Shown here: positions 1 to 7,150 of the stretch, in pieces
How positions within the stretch are numbered: position 1 is the stretch's first letter
Layout of the letters: each line of letters starts with the position of its first letter
Origin: an uncultured Clostridia bacterium
Lineage (GTDB): Bacteria; Bacillota; Clostridia; Oscillospirales; Oscillospiraceae
Direction: 5' to 3'
DNA length: 11,832 nucleotides
Assembly: GCA_945926565.1 (NCBI GenBank)
Contig: CAMELY010000031.1
Location: 1-11,832 of the forward strand
Notes under the pieces: model-generated
Seen by the model: only the letters and a program-made list of their open reading frames with translations
The model's database searches: none
What the model was told of the DNA's origin: nothing
Position numbers and translations under genes: made by a program

Positions 1-1288
1 CGTAGCCCGGCTTGCCCAGCAGCGCGAACATGTTCTTCTTGTAGGCTTCCACGCCCGGCTGATTGAACGGATTGACATCCAGCACATAGCCGGAGATGCC
101 GCAGGCCAGCTCGAAGAAATAGATCAGCGCGCCGGTGTTGTAGGCGTCGATGGTGTCCACATTGATGAGGATGTTGGGCACGCCGCCGTCCACATGGGCC
201 AGCCGGGTACCGCGCATGGCCTGCTCGCAGACAAACTTCAGCTCCTTGCCGGCCAGGAAGTTCAGGCCGTCCACATTGTCCTTGTCCTCGCCGATGACCA
301 CGGAGCCGTGGGGCTGATCATAGCGGACGATGGTCTCGAACATGATGCGCTCGCCCTGCTGGATATACTGGCCCATGGAGTGCAGGTCCGCGGTGAACTC
401 CACGCTGGCGGGGAAGATGCCCTTGCCGTCCTTGCCCTCGCTCTCGCCGTAGAGCTGCTTCCACCACTCGGAGAAGAACCGGAAGCTGGGCTCATAGGCG
501 CCCAGGATCTCCACCTTCTTGCCCTCGGCATAGAGGGTATTCCGGGCGGCCACATACTGCCAGACAGGGTTGGACATGCTCTTGTTCTCGCCAAAGGCGG
601 TCATGGCGTCGGCGGCGCCCTTCATCAGGGCCTCAATGTCGATGCCGGCCACAGCAATGGGCAGCAGGCCCACAGCGGTGAGGACGGAGAACCGGCCGCC
701 CACGTCGTCAGGCACCACGAACTCCTCGTAGCCCTCGGCGTCAGCCAAACCCTTCAGAGCGCCCCGGGCCTTGTCGGTGGTGGCATAGATCCGCTTGGCG
801 GCCTCTTCCTTGCCGTACTTGGCCTCCAGAGCGGCCTTAAAGATGCGGAAGGCCACGGCGGGCTCGGTGGTGGTGCCGGACTTGGAGATGACGTTGATGG
901 AGAAGTCCCGGTCGCCGATCAGCTCCAGGGTCTCCAGAACAGCGTCGGTGGACAGGGTGTTGCCGGCGAAGAAGATGTCGGGGGTGTCCTTCTTCTTCAG
1001 GTTATAGTTGGGGCTCTGGATCAGCTCTACCACAGCCCGGGCGCCCAGATAGGAACCGCCGATGCCGATGACCACCAGGGCCTCGGAGTCGGACTGGATC
1101 TTCTTGGCCGCCTTCTGGATGCGGGCGAACTCCTCTTTGTCATAATCCACAGGCAGGCGAACCCAGCCCAGGAAATCGTTGCCGGCGCCCTTACCGGACT
1201 CCAGCACCTGATGGGCGGCAGCCACCTTGGGCTCCATAGCGGCCAGTTGGGCCTGAGTTACGGCAGAGGAAACATCTACTTGAACCAT
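1..1288 (-). CDS. pgi: Glucose-6-phosphate isomerase, 3' end beyond window
   Basis: Cytoplasmic glycolytic enzyme interconverting glucose 6-phosphate and fructose 6-phosphate. 429 residues are visible and the frame runs off the left edge; bacterial homologues of this short type are about 450 residues, so only the last stretch should be missing. Both family signatures are present: [11 protein letters not shown] at residues 198-208 and [12 protein letters not shown] at 407-418. The phosphate-binding loop SKSGTT is at 135-140, and HSMGQ at 303-307 is typical of the Bacillus/Clostridium branch. The start at 1288 is fixed by GGAGG (1297-1301) eight bases upstream. It has its own promoter (1340-1368) and follows the P-type ATPase on the same strand after a probable terminator, so it is likely a separate transcription unit. 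Identification is secure. Confidence 0.96.
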   Translation of the reverse strand, partial: MVQVDVSSAVTQAQLAAMEPKVAAAHQVLESGKGAGNDFLGWVRLPVDYDKEEFARIQKAAKKIQSDSEALVVIGIGGSYLGARAVVELIQSPNYNLKKKDTPDIFFAGNTLSTDAVLETLELIGDRDFSINVISKSGTTTEPAVAFRIFKAALEAKYGKEEAAKRIYATTDKARGALKGLADAEGYEEFVVPDDVGGRFSVLTAVGLLPIAVAGIDIEALMKGAADAMTAFGENKSMSNPVWQYVAARNTLYAEGKKVEILGAYEPSFRFFSEWWKQLYGESEGKDGKGIFPASVEFTADLHSMGQYIQQGERIMFETIVRYDQPHGSVVIGEDKDNVDGLNFLAGKELKFVCEQAMRGTRLAHVDGGVPNILINVDTIDAYNTGALIYFFELACGISGYVLDVNPFNQPGVEAYKKNMFALLGKPGY

Positions 1289-1339
1289 TGGAATGACCTC
1301 CATATCATATTTTCTTCAGAAAGGGGTTTGGCTAAACAT

Positions 1340-1368
1340 ATCTTAACATAGTTTTCCAAAGATTACAA
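1340..1368 (-). promoter_or_regulatory. Probable sigma-A promoter of pgi
   Basis: On the minus strand TTGTAA (1363-1368) and TAAGAT (1340-1345) are separated by 17 bases, each matching the vegetative consensus at four of six positions. The predicted transcript would have a leader of roughly 45 bases before the pgi start. Confidence 0.5.
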
Positions 1369-1390
1369 CGGCTCACCGTCCCAGTTTCCC

Positions 1391-1420
1391 AAAAAAGCTG
1401 CGGTTGTATCCGGCTCAGCT
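1391..1420 (-). terminator. Probable intrinsic terminator of the P-type ATPase gene
   Basis: Read on the minus strand, arms AGCTG and CAGCT enclose an inner CGG/CCG stem with loop ATACAA and a three-base bulge, followed by six T. The left arm contains the TGA stop codon of the ATPase (1415-1417), so the terminator begins inside the coding sequence. The stem is short, so confidence is moderate. Confidence 0.5.
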
Positions 1421-4051
1421 CCCTGTTTTCTCCCCTGCCTCCCGTCTGCGCTTGTACCATTTGACCCCCTCGCACACCGGCACCGGCAGCACCGAAAGGG
1501 TCAGCACCGCCGCCCACTCCAGGCCGCTCAGAGGCACCACGGAAAAGACCCGCTGCAGGGGCGGCAGCAGCAGGACGGAGAGCTGCAAAATTAACCCCAG
1601 CAGAAAGGCCCGGTTCATGGCGGGATTGGAGAAGACGCCGATGCGGAAGAGGGAGGTGCGCTCGCTGCGCACGTCGAAGGCGTGAAAGAGCTGGCACAGG
1701 GTCAATGTAGCAAAGGACATGGTGTTGGCGGCGGCATAGGCCTCCCCCGGGTCAGACAGGATGTACTCCCCCAGAAAGTAGGCGGCTAGAGTCAGCCCCC
1801 CCACCATCGCCCCCTGCCAGGCCAGCTGCAGCCCGAAGCTGGGGGTAAACAGGGGCTCGCTGCCGGAACGGGGGGGCTGCTCCATCACCCCCGGCTCCAC
1901 CGGCTCCACCCCCAGGGCCAGGGCGGGGAGGGAGTCGGTGACCAGATTCAGCCACAGCAGCTGCACCGGAATCAGGGGCACCTGGTGGAAGTTGAGGACG
2001 GTGGCGAGAAAGATGGTGACAATCTCCCCGATGTTGCAGGAGAGGAGATAGTGCACCGCCTTTTTGATGTTGGCGTAGATGCCTCTCCCCTGCTCCACAG
2101 CGGCGACGATGGTGGAGAAGTTATCGTCGGTGAGCACCATATCCGCCGCTCCCTTGGCCACATCGGTGCCGGTGATGCCCATGGCGCAGCCGATATCCGC
2201 CGCCTTGAGGGCGGGGGCGTCGTTGACTCCGTCCCCTGTCATGGCCACGATCTCCCCCCGCTTCTGCAGGGCCTGGACGATGCGCAGCTTATGCTCCGGG
2301 GAGACCCGGGCGTAGACGGCGCACCTGGCCGCCTGCTCCTCCAGCAGCTCCGGAGGCATAAAGTCCAGCTCCGCCCCGGTGAGGGCGATGCTCCCCTCCC
2401 GGAAGATGTCCAGCTCTTTGGCGATGGCCACGGCGGTGGCCTTGTGATCGCCGGTGATCATCACCGGCCGGATGCCCGCCCGGTAGCACTCCGCCACCGC
2501 CGCTTTAACCTCCCGCCGGGGCGGGTCGATCATTCCGGCCAGGCCCACAAAGATGAGATCCCGCTCCACCGTCTGAGAGGTGAGCTGGCCGGGGAGCCGG
2601 TTCAACTCCCGGTAGGCAAGGCCGATCACCCGCAGGGCGCTATCCGCCATGCGCCGGTTGGCCTCCTCGATGGCGCTGCGCCCCGCCCCGTCCAGGGGCC
2701 GGACCCCCTGGGCCAGATAGGAGCTGCACCGGCCCAGCAGCACATCCGGAGCGCCCTTGACCATCACCCGATAGCCTCCGGCGGGGCTGGGATGGATGGT
2801 GGACATGAGCTTGCGCTCCGAGTCGAAGGGCAGCTCCGCCCGGCGGGGGAACTCCTGCTCCAGCCGGGCCTTGTCCACCCCTCTGTCCTGGGCCGCCGCC
2901 ACAATGGCGTTTTCGGTGGGGTCTCCTGACAGGGTGCCGTCCGGGCGGATCCGGGTGTCGCTGCACAGAGCGCCGATGGAGAGGGCCAGCTTCTCCCCCT
3001 TGCCGCTGGCCGTCCACACCTGGGTCACCGTCATCTGATTTTTCGTCAGCGTTCCCGTCTTGTCCGAGCAGATGACGCTGGCACAGCCCAGGGTCTCCAC
3101 GGCGGGGAGCTTTTTCACGATGGCGTTTCGCCCCGCCATCTGCTGCACTCCCATGGCCAGCACGATGGTGACAATGGCGGGCAGGCCCTCCGGAATGGCC
3201 GCCACCGCCAGGGAGACGGCGATGAGAAACATGGAGAGCATCTCCTTGCCCTGGAGCAGCCCCACCCCGAACATGACGGCACAGGCGGAGAGGCAGACAA
3301 AGGACAGGGTTTTAGAGATCTCCCCCATCTTTTTCTGGAGGGGGGTCTCCCCCCTGCCCTGGTTCATCAGCAGCGCGGCGATGCGCCCCACCTCGGTGTC
3401 CATGCCGGTGGCCACCACCAGGGCGGTGGCCCGGCCCCCGGTGACCACGGTGGAGCCGATGAGCAGATTGACCCGGTCGCCCAGGGGTGTGTCCTTGGAT
3501 AAGGTCGGCTCCGCCCGCTTTTCCACCGGCACCGACTCCCCGGTGATGGCGGACTCGTCCACCCGGAGGCCCGCCGCCTCAATCAGCCGGGCGTCCGCCG
3601 GGACATAGTCCCCCGCCTCCAGCTGAATGATATCCCCCGGCACCAGGCCGGCGGCGGCGATCTTCTGATGTCCCCCCGCCCGGATCACCCGGGCCTGAGG
3701 GGCGGCCATGGCCTGGAGTGCCTCCAACGCCCGTTCGGCGTTGCTCTCCTGGATGAGGGAGATGACGGCGTTGACCAGGACGATGAGCAGAATAATCACG
3801 GTGTCCAGCCAGTCCTCCCCCCGGCTGGCCAGATAGGACACCGCCGCCGCCGCCAGCAGCACCAGAATCATGGGATCCTTCAGCTGCTCCCACAGCCGCC
3901 GGAGCAGCGGGGTTCTGGGGGTCTTGTTCAGCTCGTTGGGGCCCTGCTCCTCCAGGCGCAGCTTTACCTCTCCTGGGGACAGGCCCTGGGTCAGGTCGGA
4001 TTTCAGGGCGGCGCAGGCCTGTCCCGGCGTCATGGTGTGCCATGCCTCCAT
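1415..4051 (-). CDS. Calcium-translocating P-type ATPase (P2A, SERCA-like)
   Basis: An 878-residue membrane pump predicted to export Ca2+ using ATP. Motifs in order: actuator TGES (170-173), M4 PEGLP (287-291), phosphorylated Asp330 in DKTGTLTKNQMT, nucleotide-site KGAPD (432-436) and hinge TGDGVNDAPA (605-614). Ten membrane segments fit: about 60-78, 83-101, 249-267, 272-301, 664-686, 692-714, 739-760, 776-793, 813-830 and 843-864. SERCA calcium ligands are conserved in M4 (Glu288), M5 (Asn673, Glu676) and M6 (Asn702, Thr705, Asp706). The M8 ligand Glu908 of SERCA aligns without gaps to Gln787, so site I is altered, which may mean one Ca2+ per cycle. The N-terminal extension is the usual cation-ATPase domain. 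The start at 4051 has GGAGG seven bases upstream. Transcribed alone, divergently from the HAD gene. Substrate Ca2+ is inferred from motifs; Mn2+ is the alternative. Confidence 0.93.
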   Translation of the reverse strand: MEAWHTMTPGQACAALKSDLTQGLSPGEVKLRLEEQGPNELNKTPRTPLLRRLWEQLKDPMILVLLAAAAVSYLASRGEDWLDTVIILLIVLVNAVISLIQESNAERALEALQAMAAPQARVIRAGGHQKIAAAGLVPGDIIQLEAGDYVPADARLIEAAGLRVDESAITGESVPVEKRAEPTLSKDTPLGDRVNLLIGSTVVTGGRATALVVATGMDTEVGRIAALLMNQGRGETPLQKKMGEISKTLSFVCLSACAVMFGVGLLQGKEMLSMFLIAVSLAVAAIPEGLPAIVTIVLAMGVQQMAGRNAIVKKLPAVETLGCASVICSDKTGTLTKNQMTVTQVWTASGKGEKLALSIGALCSDTRIRPDGTLSGDPTENAIVAAAQDRGVDKARLEQEFPRRAELPFDSERKLMSTIHPSPAGGYRVMVKGAPDVLLGRCSSYLAQGVRPLDGAGRSAIEEANRRMADSALRVIGLAYRELNRLPGQLTSQTVERDLIFVGLAGMIDPPRREVKAAVAECYRAGIRPVMITGDHKATAVAIAKELDIFREGSIALTGAELDFMPPELLEEQAARCAVYARVSPEHKLRIVQALQKRGEIVAMTGDGVNDAPALKAADIGCAMGITGTDVAKGAADMVLTDDNFSTIVAAVEQGRGIYANIKKAVHYLLSCNIGEIVTIFLATVLNFHQVPLIPVQLLWLNLVTDSLPALALGVEPVEPGVMEQPPRSGSEPLFTPSFGLQLAWQGAMVGGLTLAAYFLGEYILSDPGEAYAAANTMSFATLTLCQLFHAFDVRSERTSLFRIGVFSNPAMNRAFLLGLILQLSVLLLPPLQRVFSVVPLSGLEWAAVLTLSVLPVPVCEGVKWYKRRREAGEKTGS

Positions 4052-4083
4052 CTCTCTTCCTCCTCTGTGGTTTTGTTTGCTCC

Positions 4084-4113
4084 AGTATAGGAGGGGAAGG
4101 GAGGGAAAACCAA
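4084..4113 (-). promoter_or_regulatory. Candidate promoter of the P-type ATPase
   Basis: On the minus strand TATACT (4084-4089) lies 18 bases downstream of TTGGTT (4108-4113). The -10 is good (five of six), the -35 weak. The predicted leader is about 25 bases, ending in the GGAGG that serves the start at 4051. Confidence 0.45.
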
Positions 4114-4141
4114 GGGAATTGTGAGAGGGGGGAAAGAATTG

Positions 4142-4161
4142 TTCCCGCAGGGCAGCGGGAA
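4142..4161. repeat. Perfect 7-bp hairpin next to palindromic element copy 1
   Basis: TTCCCGC (4142-4148) and GCGGGAA (4155-4161) are perfect inverted repeats around a six-base loop. It lies between the two divergent promoters, 13 bases before the first copy of the dispersed palindrome. Confidence 0.7.
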
Positions 4162-4174
4162 TGCCCCGCGAAAC

Positions 4175-4200
4175 GACGGGCGCACAATGCGCGCCCCTAC
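4175..4200 (+). repeat. Dispersed palindromic CTAC element, copy 1
   Basis: Arms GGGCGCAC and GCGCGCCC (one mismatch) around loop AAT, followed by CTAC. The 26 bases here match the mutY copy (9345-9370) at 24 positions. It sits between the promoters of the divergent ATPase and HAD genes. Confidence 0.8.
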
Positions 4201-4220
4201 GGGCTGTTAATCCTTAAGCC

Positions 4221-4248
4221 TTGACAAGCGGCGGAATTCTGGTATGCT
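4221..4248 (+). promoter_or_regulatory. Promoter of the HAD phosphatase gene
   Basis: A perfect TTGACA (4221-4226) is followed 16 bases later by TATGCT (4243-4248), which is preceded by TGG as an extended -10. Transcription would start near 4255, giving a very short leader and favouring the ATG at 4270 over the GTG at 4261. Confidence 0.7.
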
Positions 4249-4257
4249 GGAGGCAAT

Positions 4258-4265
4258 GAGGTGAT
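4258..4265 (+). promoter_or_regulatory. Ribosome binding site deciding the HAD start
   Basis: GAGGTGAT is an eight-base perfect match to the anti-Shine-Dalgarno complement and is well spaced for ATG 4270. It overlaps the alternative GTG at 4261, so that start is unlikely. Confidence 0.7.
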
Positions 4266-4269
4266 ATCT

Positions 4270-4926
4270 ATGGCACAATACAAGGCCGTTTTTTTCGATT
4301 TTGACTATACTTTAGGGGACGCCACTGACTGCATTGTGGCAGGATTCTACCACGCCTTCCAGCAGATGGGTCTGCCCCAGCCGGACTATGAGGCGGTGCG
4401 GGGCACCATCGGCATGACGCTGGAGAACGCCTACACCCTGCTCTCCGGGGACAGCGACCCGGAGCGCCAGGCCCGCTTCCATCAGCTCTATGTGGACAAG
4501 GCAAATCCCCTCCAGGTGAAGGGCACCCGGCTCTTTCCCGGGGCGGTGGAGCTGCTGGACTGGCTGAACGCCCAGGGAATTGCCGCCGCCATCGTCAGCA
4601 CCAAGCGCCGCCAGGTGATCGAGGATATTCTGGCCTATCAGGGCCTCAGTGACCGGGTGGCCTTCTGTGTGGGTGGAAATGACGCCCCCCGGTATAAGCC
4701 CGCCCCGGACGCCGCTCTGCTGGCCCTCGCCAAAGCCGGGGTTGAGCCGGAGGAGGCCCTCTTTGTGGGGGACACGGTGATTGACGCCGAGACTGCCCAG
4801 CGGGCGGGGCTGGACTTCGCCGCCGTCTGCAACGGCACCACCCCGGCCTCCGCCTTTGCCGGCTGGCCCCACGTCTTTGTGGCGAAGGATCTCCCCGATC
4901 TGCACCGCTGGCTGGAGAAAGGCTGA
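4270..4926 (+). CDS. HAD-superfamily IA phosphatase (phosphoglycolate phosphatase-like)
   Basis: A 218-residue cytoplasmic phosphohydrolase. Motif I is DFDYT with nucleophile Asp10 and acid/base Asp12. Motif II is VSTKR (Ser110 or Thr111). Motif III is Lys143 in RYKPAPD, and motif IV is GDTVID with Asp168 and Asp172 for Mg2+. The helical cap between motifs I and II (about residues 17-85) marks subfamily IA. Substrate cannot be read from the sequence; phosphoglycolate phosphatase, beta-phosphoglucomutase and pyrophosphatase relatives share these motifs. A GTG at 4261 would add three residues, but the binding site and the predicted transcription start favour 4270. The SpoIIQ-like gene follows after 63 bases on the same strand and may be read through from this promoter. 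Confidence 0.88.
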   Translation: MAQYKAVFFDFDYTLGDATDCIVAGFYHAFQQMGLPQPDYEAVRGTIGMTLENAYTLLSGDSDPERQARFHQLYVDKANPLQVKGTRLFPGAVELLDWLNAQGIAAAIVSTKRRQVIEDILAYQGLSDRVAFCVGGNDAPRYKPAPDAALLALAKAGVEPEEALFVGDTVIDAETAQRAGLDFAAVCNGTTPASAFAGWPHVFVAKDLPDLHRWLEKG

Positions 4927-4950
4927 AATTGGAAAATCTGTGAATAACTG

Positions 4951-4982
4951 CCTCCGGAGCCGTCCATACTGAGCTTCGGAGG
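4951..4982 (+). promoter_or_regulatory. Hairpin sequestering the ribosome binding site of the SpoIIQ-like gene
   Basis: CCTCCGGAGC (4951-4960) pairs with GCTTCGGAGG (4973-4982) over ten pairs with one G-U, around a 12-base loop. The right arm contains the GGAGG used by ATG 4990. There is no T-run long enough for a good terminator, so it looks more like a translational lock than the end of the HAD transcript. Confidence 0.55.
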
Positions 4983-4989
4983 TGTTATT

Positions 4990-5850
4990 ATGAAAAAACG
5001 ATCCATCTGGAGCCGAATCGGCGACTTTCTCATGGGCAAAGGCTTTTACATGGTGCTGCTGCTCTGTGTCATGGCCATCGGCGGTTCCGGCTACTACCTT
5101 TATCATCTGGCGTCCGCCGGTCTGGAGGAGGAGCAGGCGGTCTCCGCTCCGGCAGAAGTAGAGGTGGAGACCGAGGCCCAGCCCGTCTCCGACCCCGAGG
5201 TGAGCCAGGAGCTGGCGGACGCCCTGGCCCAGGCCGAGGCGGAAGCCCAGGCTGCGGCAGCGGCCCAGGAGGCCTCTGAGGTGACCCAGCAGGCGGTAAA
5301 ACCCGACGCTGCCGAGACCCAGGAGTCCTCCGCTGAAGAGACCGCCCAGGCTGACGCCCCGTCAGAGGACGCCGCGGCGGAGCAGTCCGCTCCCGCCCAG
5401 GAGACGGCGGCCCCGGAGCCTGTCCCTGAGGCGGAGGACGCGCTGACCACCTTTGCCCCGCCGGTGCCCGGTGAGGCGGTGGCCGCCTTCTCAGACAGCG
5501 AGCTGACCTACAACGCCGCCCTGGAGGACTGGCGCACCCACAACGGAGTGGATCTGGCCGCCGCGCTGGGAGATCCCGTCTCCGCCGTGCTGGACGGTGA
5601 GGTGCTGTCGGTCACCAGCGACCCGCTGCTGGGCACCACCATCACCCTGAACCACGGAGACGGCCTGATGACCGTCTATGGCAATCTGGCCCCGGACGTG
5701 ACGGTGGAGCAGGGTGATACTGTCACCGCCGGCGAGACCCTGGGCTCGGTGGGCGATACCGCCGCCGGAGAGGTCAACGAGGGGGCCTGGATCCACTTCG
5801 CGGTGGAGCAGGACGGCGTGGCCGTGGATCCCATGGACTATCTCAGCTAA
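4990..5850 (+). CDS. SpoIIQ-like membrane-anchored M23/LytM-domain protein
   Basis: A 286-residue protein: short cytoplasmic N-terminus, one membrane segment (about residues 19-42), a long Ala/Glu/Gln-rich low-complexity linker (about 46-155), then a C-terminal M23/LytM domain (about 170-286). The block YNAALEDWRTHNGVDLAAAL and the later TVYGNL resemble SpoIIQ, the forespore half of the SpoIIQ-SpoIIIAH channel across the sporulation septum; length also fits (about 280 residues). Zinc ligands His184 and Asp188 (HxxxD) and His269 remain, but the catalytic base of the usual HxH motif is replaced by Trp267 (GAWIHF). A structural, non-hydrolytic role is therefore likely, as known for SpoIIQ of Bacillus subtilis. 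The start is set by CGGAGGTG ending five bases before ATG 4990. No sigma-F promoter was recognised. A general M23 envelope protein is the alternative. Confidence 0.78.
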   Translation: MKKRSIWSRIGDFLMGKGFYMVLLLCVMAIGGSGYYLYHLASAGLEEEQAVSAPAEVEVETEAQPVSDPEVSQELADALAQAEAEAQAAAAAQEASEVTQQAVKPDAAETQESSAEETAQADAPSEDAAAEQSAPAQETAAPEPVPEAEDALTTFAPPVPGEAVAAFSDSELTYNAALEDWRTHNGVDLAAALGDPVSAVLDGEVLSVTSDPLLGTTITLNHGDGLMTVYGNLAPDVTVEQGDTVTAGETLGSVGDTAAGEVNEGAWIHFAVEQDGVAVDPMDYLS

Positions 5851-5863
5851 AGGCAGGGCATCA

Positions 5864-5889
5864 GGATGGCCGCACAGGGCCGCCCCTAC
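5864..5889 (+). repeat. Dispersed palindromic CTAC element, copy 2
   Basis: Arms GGATGGCC and GGCCGCCC (one mismatch, one G-T) around loop GCACAG, followed by CTAC. It lies 13 bases after the SpoIIQ-like stop and just before the shared terminator. Confidence 0.75.
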
Positions 5890-5902
5890 CGCCAAAACAA
5901 AG

Positions 5903-5942
5903 AAATGCCCCGGAACAGGCTTTTGGCCGTTTCGGGGCATTT
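5903..5942. terminator. Bidirectional intrinsic terminator between convergent genes
   Basis: AAATGCCCCG (5903-5912) and CGGGGCATTT (5933-5942) pair perfectly over ten bases. An inner stem of GAAC/GTTT and GGC/GCC around TTTTG extends it with one bulged A. It ends the SpoIIQ-like transcript on the plus strand and the ldhA transcript on the minus strand; the T-rich tail is better on the minus strand. Confidence 0.9.
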
Positions 5943-5953
5943 CCGCAGCCACT

Positions 5954-6940
5954 TTACTCCACCCGGTTGGCCAGGGGCTCTCCCCGCTGGAAGGCCCTGG
6001 CGTTTTCCAGGGTGGTCTGGGCAATGGCCTGGAGGGCGGTGTGGGTGAAAAAGGCCTGGTGGCTGGTGACGATGACGTTGGGAAAGGCCAGCAGCAGGGC
6101 CACCTTGTCGTTGGCCAGAACATTGTCCGAGAAGTCCTCAAAGACCTGCTCGTCCTCGTCCTCATAGACGTCCAGGGCCACAGCGGCAAATTTGTGCTGC
6201 CGCAGCACCTCCAGCAGGGCGTCGGTGTCGATGAGGGGCCCTCGACTGGTGTTGACCAGAATGGCGGAGTCCTTCATCATCCCCAGGGTCTCCCGGCTGA
6301 GCATATGGTAGTTCTCCTCGGTGAGGGGGCAGTGGAGGCTGACCAGGTCGCTGCGCCGGAGCAGCTCCTCCAGGGGTACATAGGTCAGCAGTCCCTCCAG
6401 ATTGGGGTTGGGATATTTGTCGTAGGCGATGACCTCCATGCCGAAGCCCTTGCAGATCCGGGCCATGGCGGCGCCGATCTTGCCGGTACCCACAATGCCG
6501 GCCACGCCGCCGTGGAGGTTGCGGCCCAGCAGTCCGTCCAGGGCGAAGTTGTTGTTGCGCACCTTGATATAGGCTTTGTGGATGCGGCGGCTCGCCGCCA
6601 GGGCCAGGGCCATGGCGAACTCCGCCACCGCCTCCGGGCTGTAACCCGGCACCCGGAGCACCGTGATGCCCAGCTCCTTCGCCGCAGGCAGATCCACGTT
6701 GTTAAACCCCGCGCACCGGAGCAGCAGCAGCTCCACCCCCTCTTGATGCAGCCGCTCTAATACCGGCCGGCCGCAGTCTGCGTTGACAAAGACGCAGACC
6801 GCCGGATAGCCCTTGGCCAGGGGGGCGGTGCTCTGCTCCAGGTTGGCGGTCAGGTAGTCGATCTGACAGTCAAAGTCGGGGGCCAGTCGGTCAAAATAGA
6901 TGTGGTCGTAGTCCTTGGCGCCGTAAAACATAATTTTCAT
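5954..6940 (-). CDS. ldhA: D-lactate dehydrogenase (LdhA-type D-2-hydroxyacid dehydrogenase)
   Basis: A 328-residue cytoplasmic NAD-dependent enzyme, predicted to reduce pyruvate to D-lactate and regenerate NAD+ during fermentation. Length and block pattern follow Escherichia coli LdhA (329 residues): CVFVNAD, LLLRCAGFNNVDL (73-84), nucleotide-binding GTGKIG (151-156) with Asp174 closing the second strand, SLHCPLTEENYHML (201-214), TSRG with catalytic Arg233, DVYEDE with the catalytic Glu at 260 or 262, and acid His294 in SHQAF. AAGGAG (6947-6952) supports the start at 6940. A 40-residue gene lies 79 bases upstream on the same strand, with no clear promoter between, so they may share a transcript. 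A 17-bp dyad sits in the leader. The substrate could be another 2-oxoacid. Confidence 0.86.
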   Translation of the reverse strand: MKIMFYGAKDYDHIYFDRLAPDFDCQIDYLTANLEQSTAPLAKGYPAVCVFVNADCGRPVLERLHQEGVELLLLRCAGFNNVDLPAAKELGITVLRVPGYSPEAVAEFAMALALAASRRIHKAYIKVRNNNFALDGLLGRNLHGGVAGIVGTGKIGAAMARICKGFGMEVIAYDKYPNPNLEGLLTYVPLEELLRRSDLVSLHCPLTEENYHMLSRETLGMMKDSAILVNTSRGPLIDTDALLEVLRQHKFAAVALDVYEDEDEQVFEDFSDNVLANDKVALLLAFPNVIVTSHQAFFTHTALQAIAQTTLENARAFQRGEPLANRVE

Positions 6941-6965
6941 GCCTTGCTCCTTTTTCCTGCGAAAT

Positions 6966-6982
6966 TGGAAATCACATTTCCA
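6966..6982. promoter_or_regulatory. 17-bp perfect dyad in the ldhA leader
   Basis: TGGAAAT (6966-6972) and ATTTCCA (6976-6982) are perfect inverted repeats around CAC, 25 bases upstream of the ldhA start. It could be a repressor operator or a small leader hairpin. It does not match the TTGTGA-type Rex site. Confidence 0.35.
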
Positions 6983-7019
6983 CCGCTAGGATACCCGGAA
7001 GCAGGGCGGCTCTATCCCG

Positions 7020-7142
7020 TCAGGCCGCGTCCTCCAGCAGCTCCATCCGGGCCTCATACTCGGTGTCGGCGGAAAAGAGAAACTTCCCCTCCCAAGAAAA
7101 CACCTCTACATGACCTCTGATATGACGGATTTCCACTTCCAT
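7020..7142 (-). CDS. Small conserved-looking protein of unknown function (40 aa)
   Basis: Forty residues beginning MEVEIRHIRGHVEVF and ending in an acidic, helical-looking tail (EARMELLEDAA). The frame stays open further upstream, but GGAGG (7151-7155) exactly eight bases before ATG 7142 fixes this start and gives one of the best ribosome binding sites in the window. The sequence alternates charged and hydrophobic residues in a way that suggests two or three beta strands followed by a helix. There is no signal peptide, membrane segment or cysteine. A TATACT -10 candidate lies at 7173-7178 on the minus strand, without a good -35. It lies upstream of ldhA on the same strand. Function is not recognised. 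I judge it real from the binding site and its natural amino-acid composition. Confidence 0.66.
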   Translation of the reverse strand: MEVEIRHIRGHVEVFSWEGKFLFSADTEYEARMELLEDAA

Positions 7143-7150
7143 GAGAAATT

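Noticed and set aside
194..1351. Long plus-strand open frame (385 codons) opposite pgi
   Set aside because: Antisense shadow of a clear pgi gene in GC-rich DNA; Gly/Leu/His-rich composition, no family motif and no good ribosome binding site.
4261..4269. GTG start adding three residues to the HAD phosphatase
   Set aside because: Its Shine-Dalgarno (4249-4253) would lie at or before the predicted transcription start, while ATG 4270 has a perfect eight-base site.
4927..4977. Sigma-F-like promoter (GGAAAATCTG) before the SpoIIQ-like gene
   Set aside because: One key -10 base is wrong and no GYATA-type -35 is found at the right distance; too weak to report as a feature.
5714..6760. 348-codon plus-strand open frame
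   Set aside because: Runs through the SpoIIQ-like 3' end, a terminator and the antisense of ldhA; no coding evidence.
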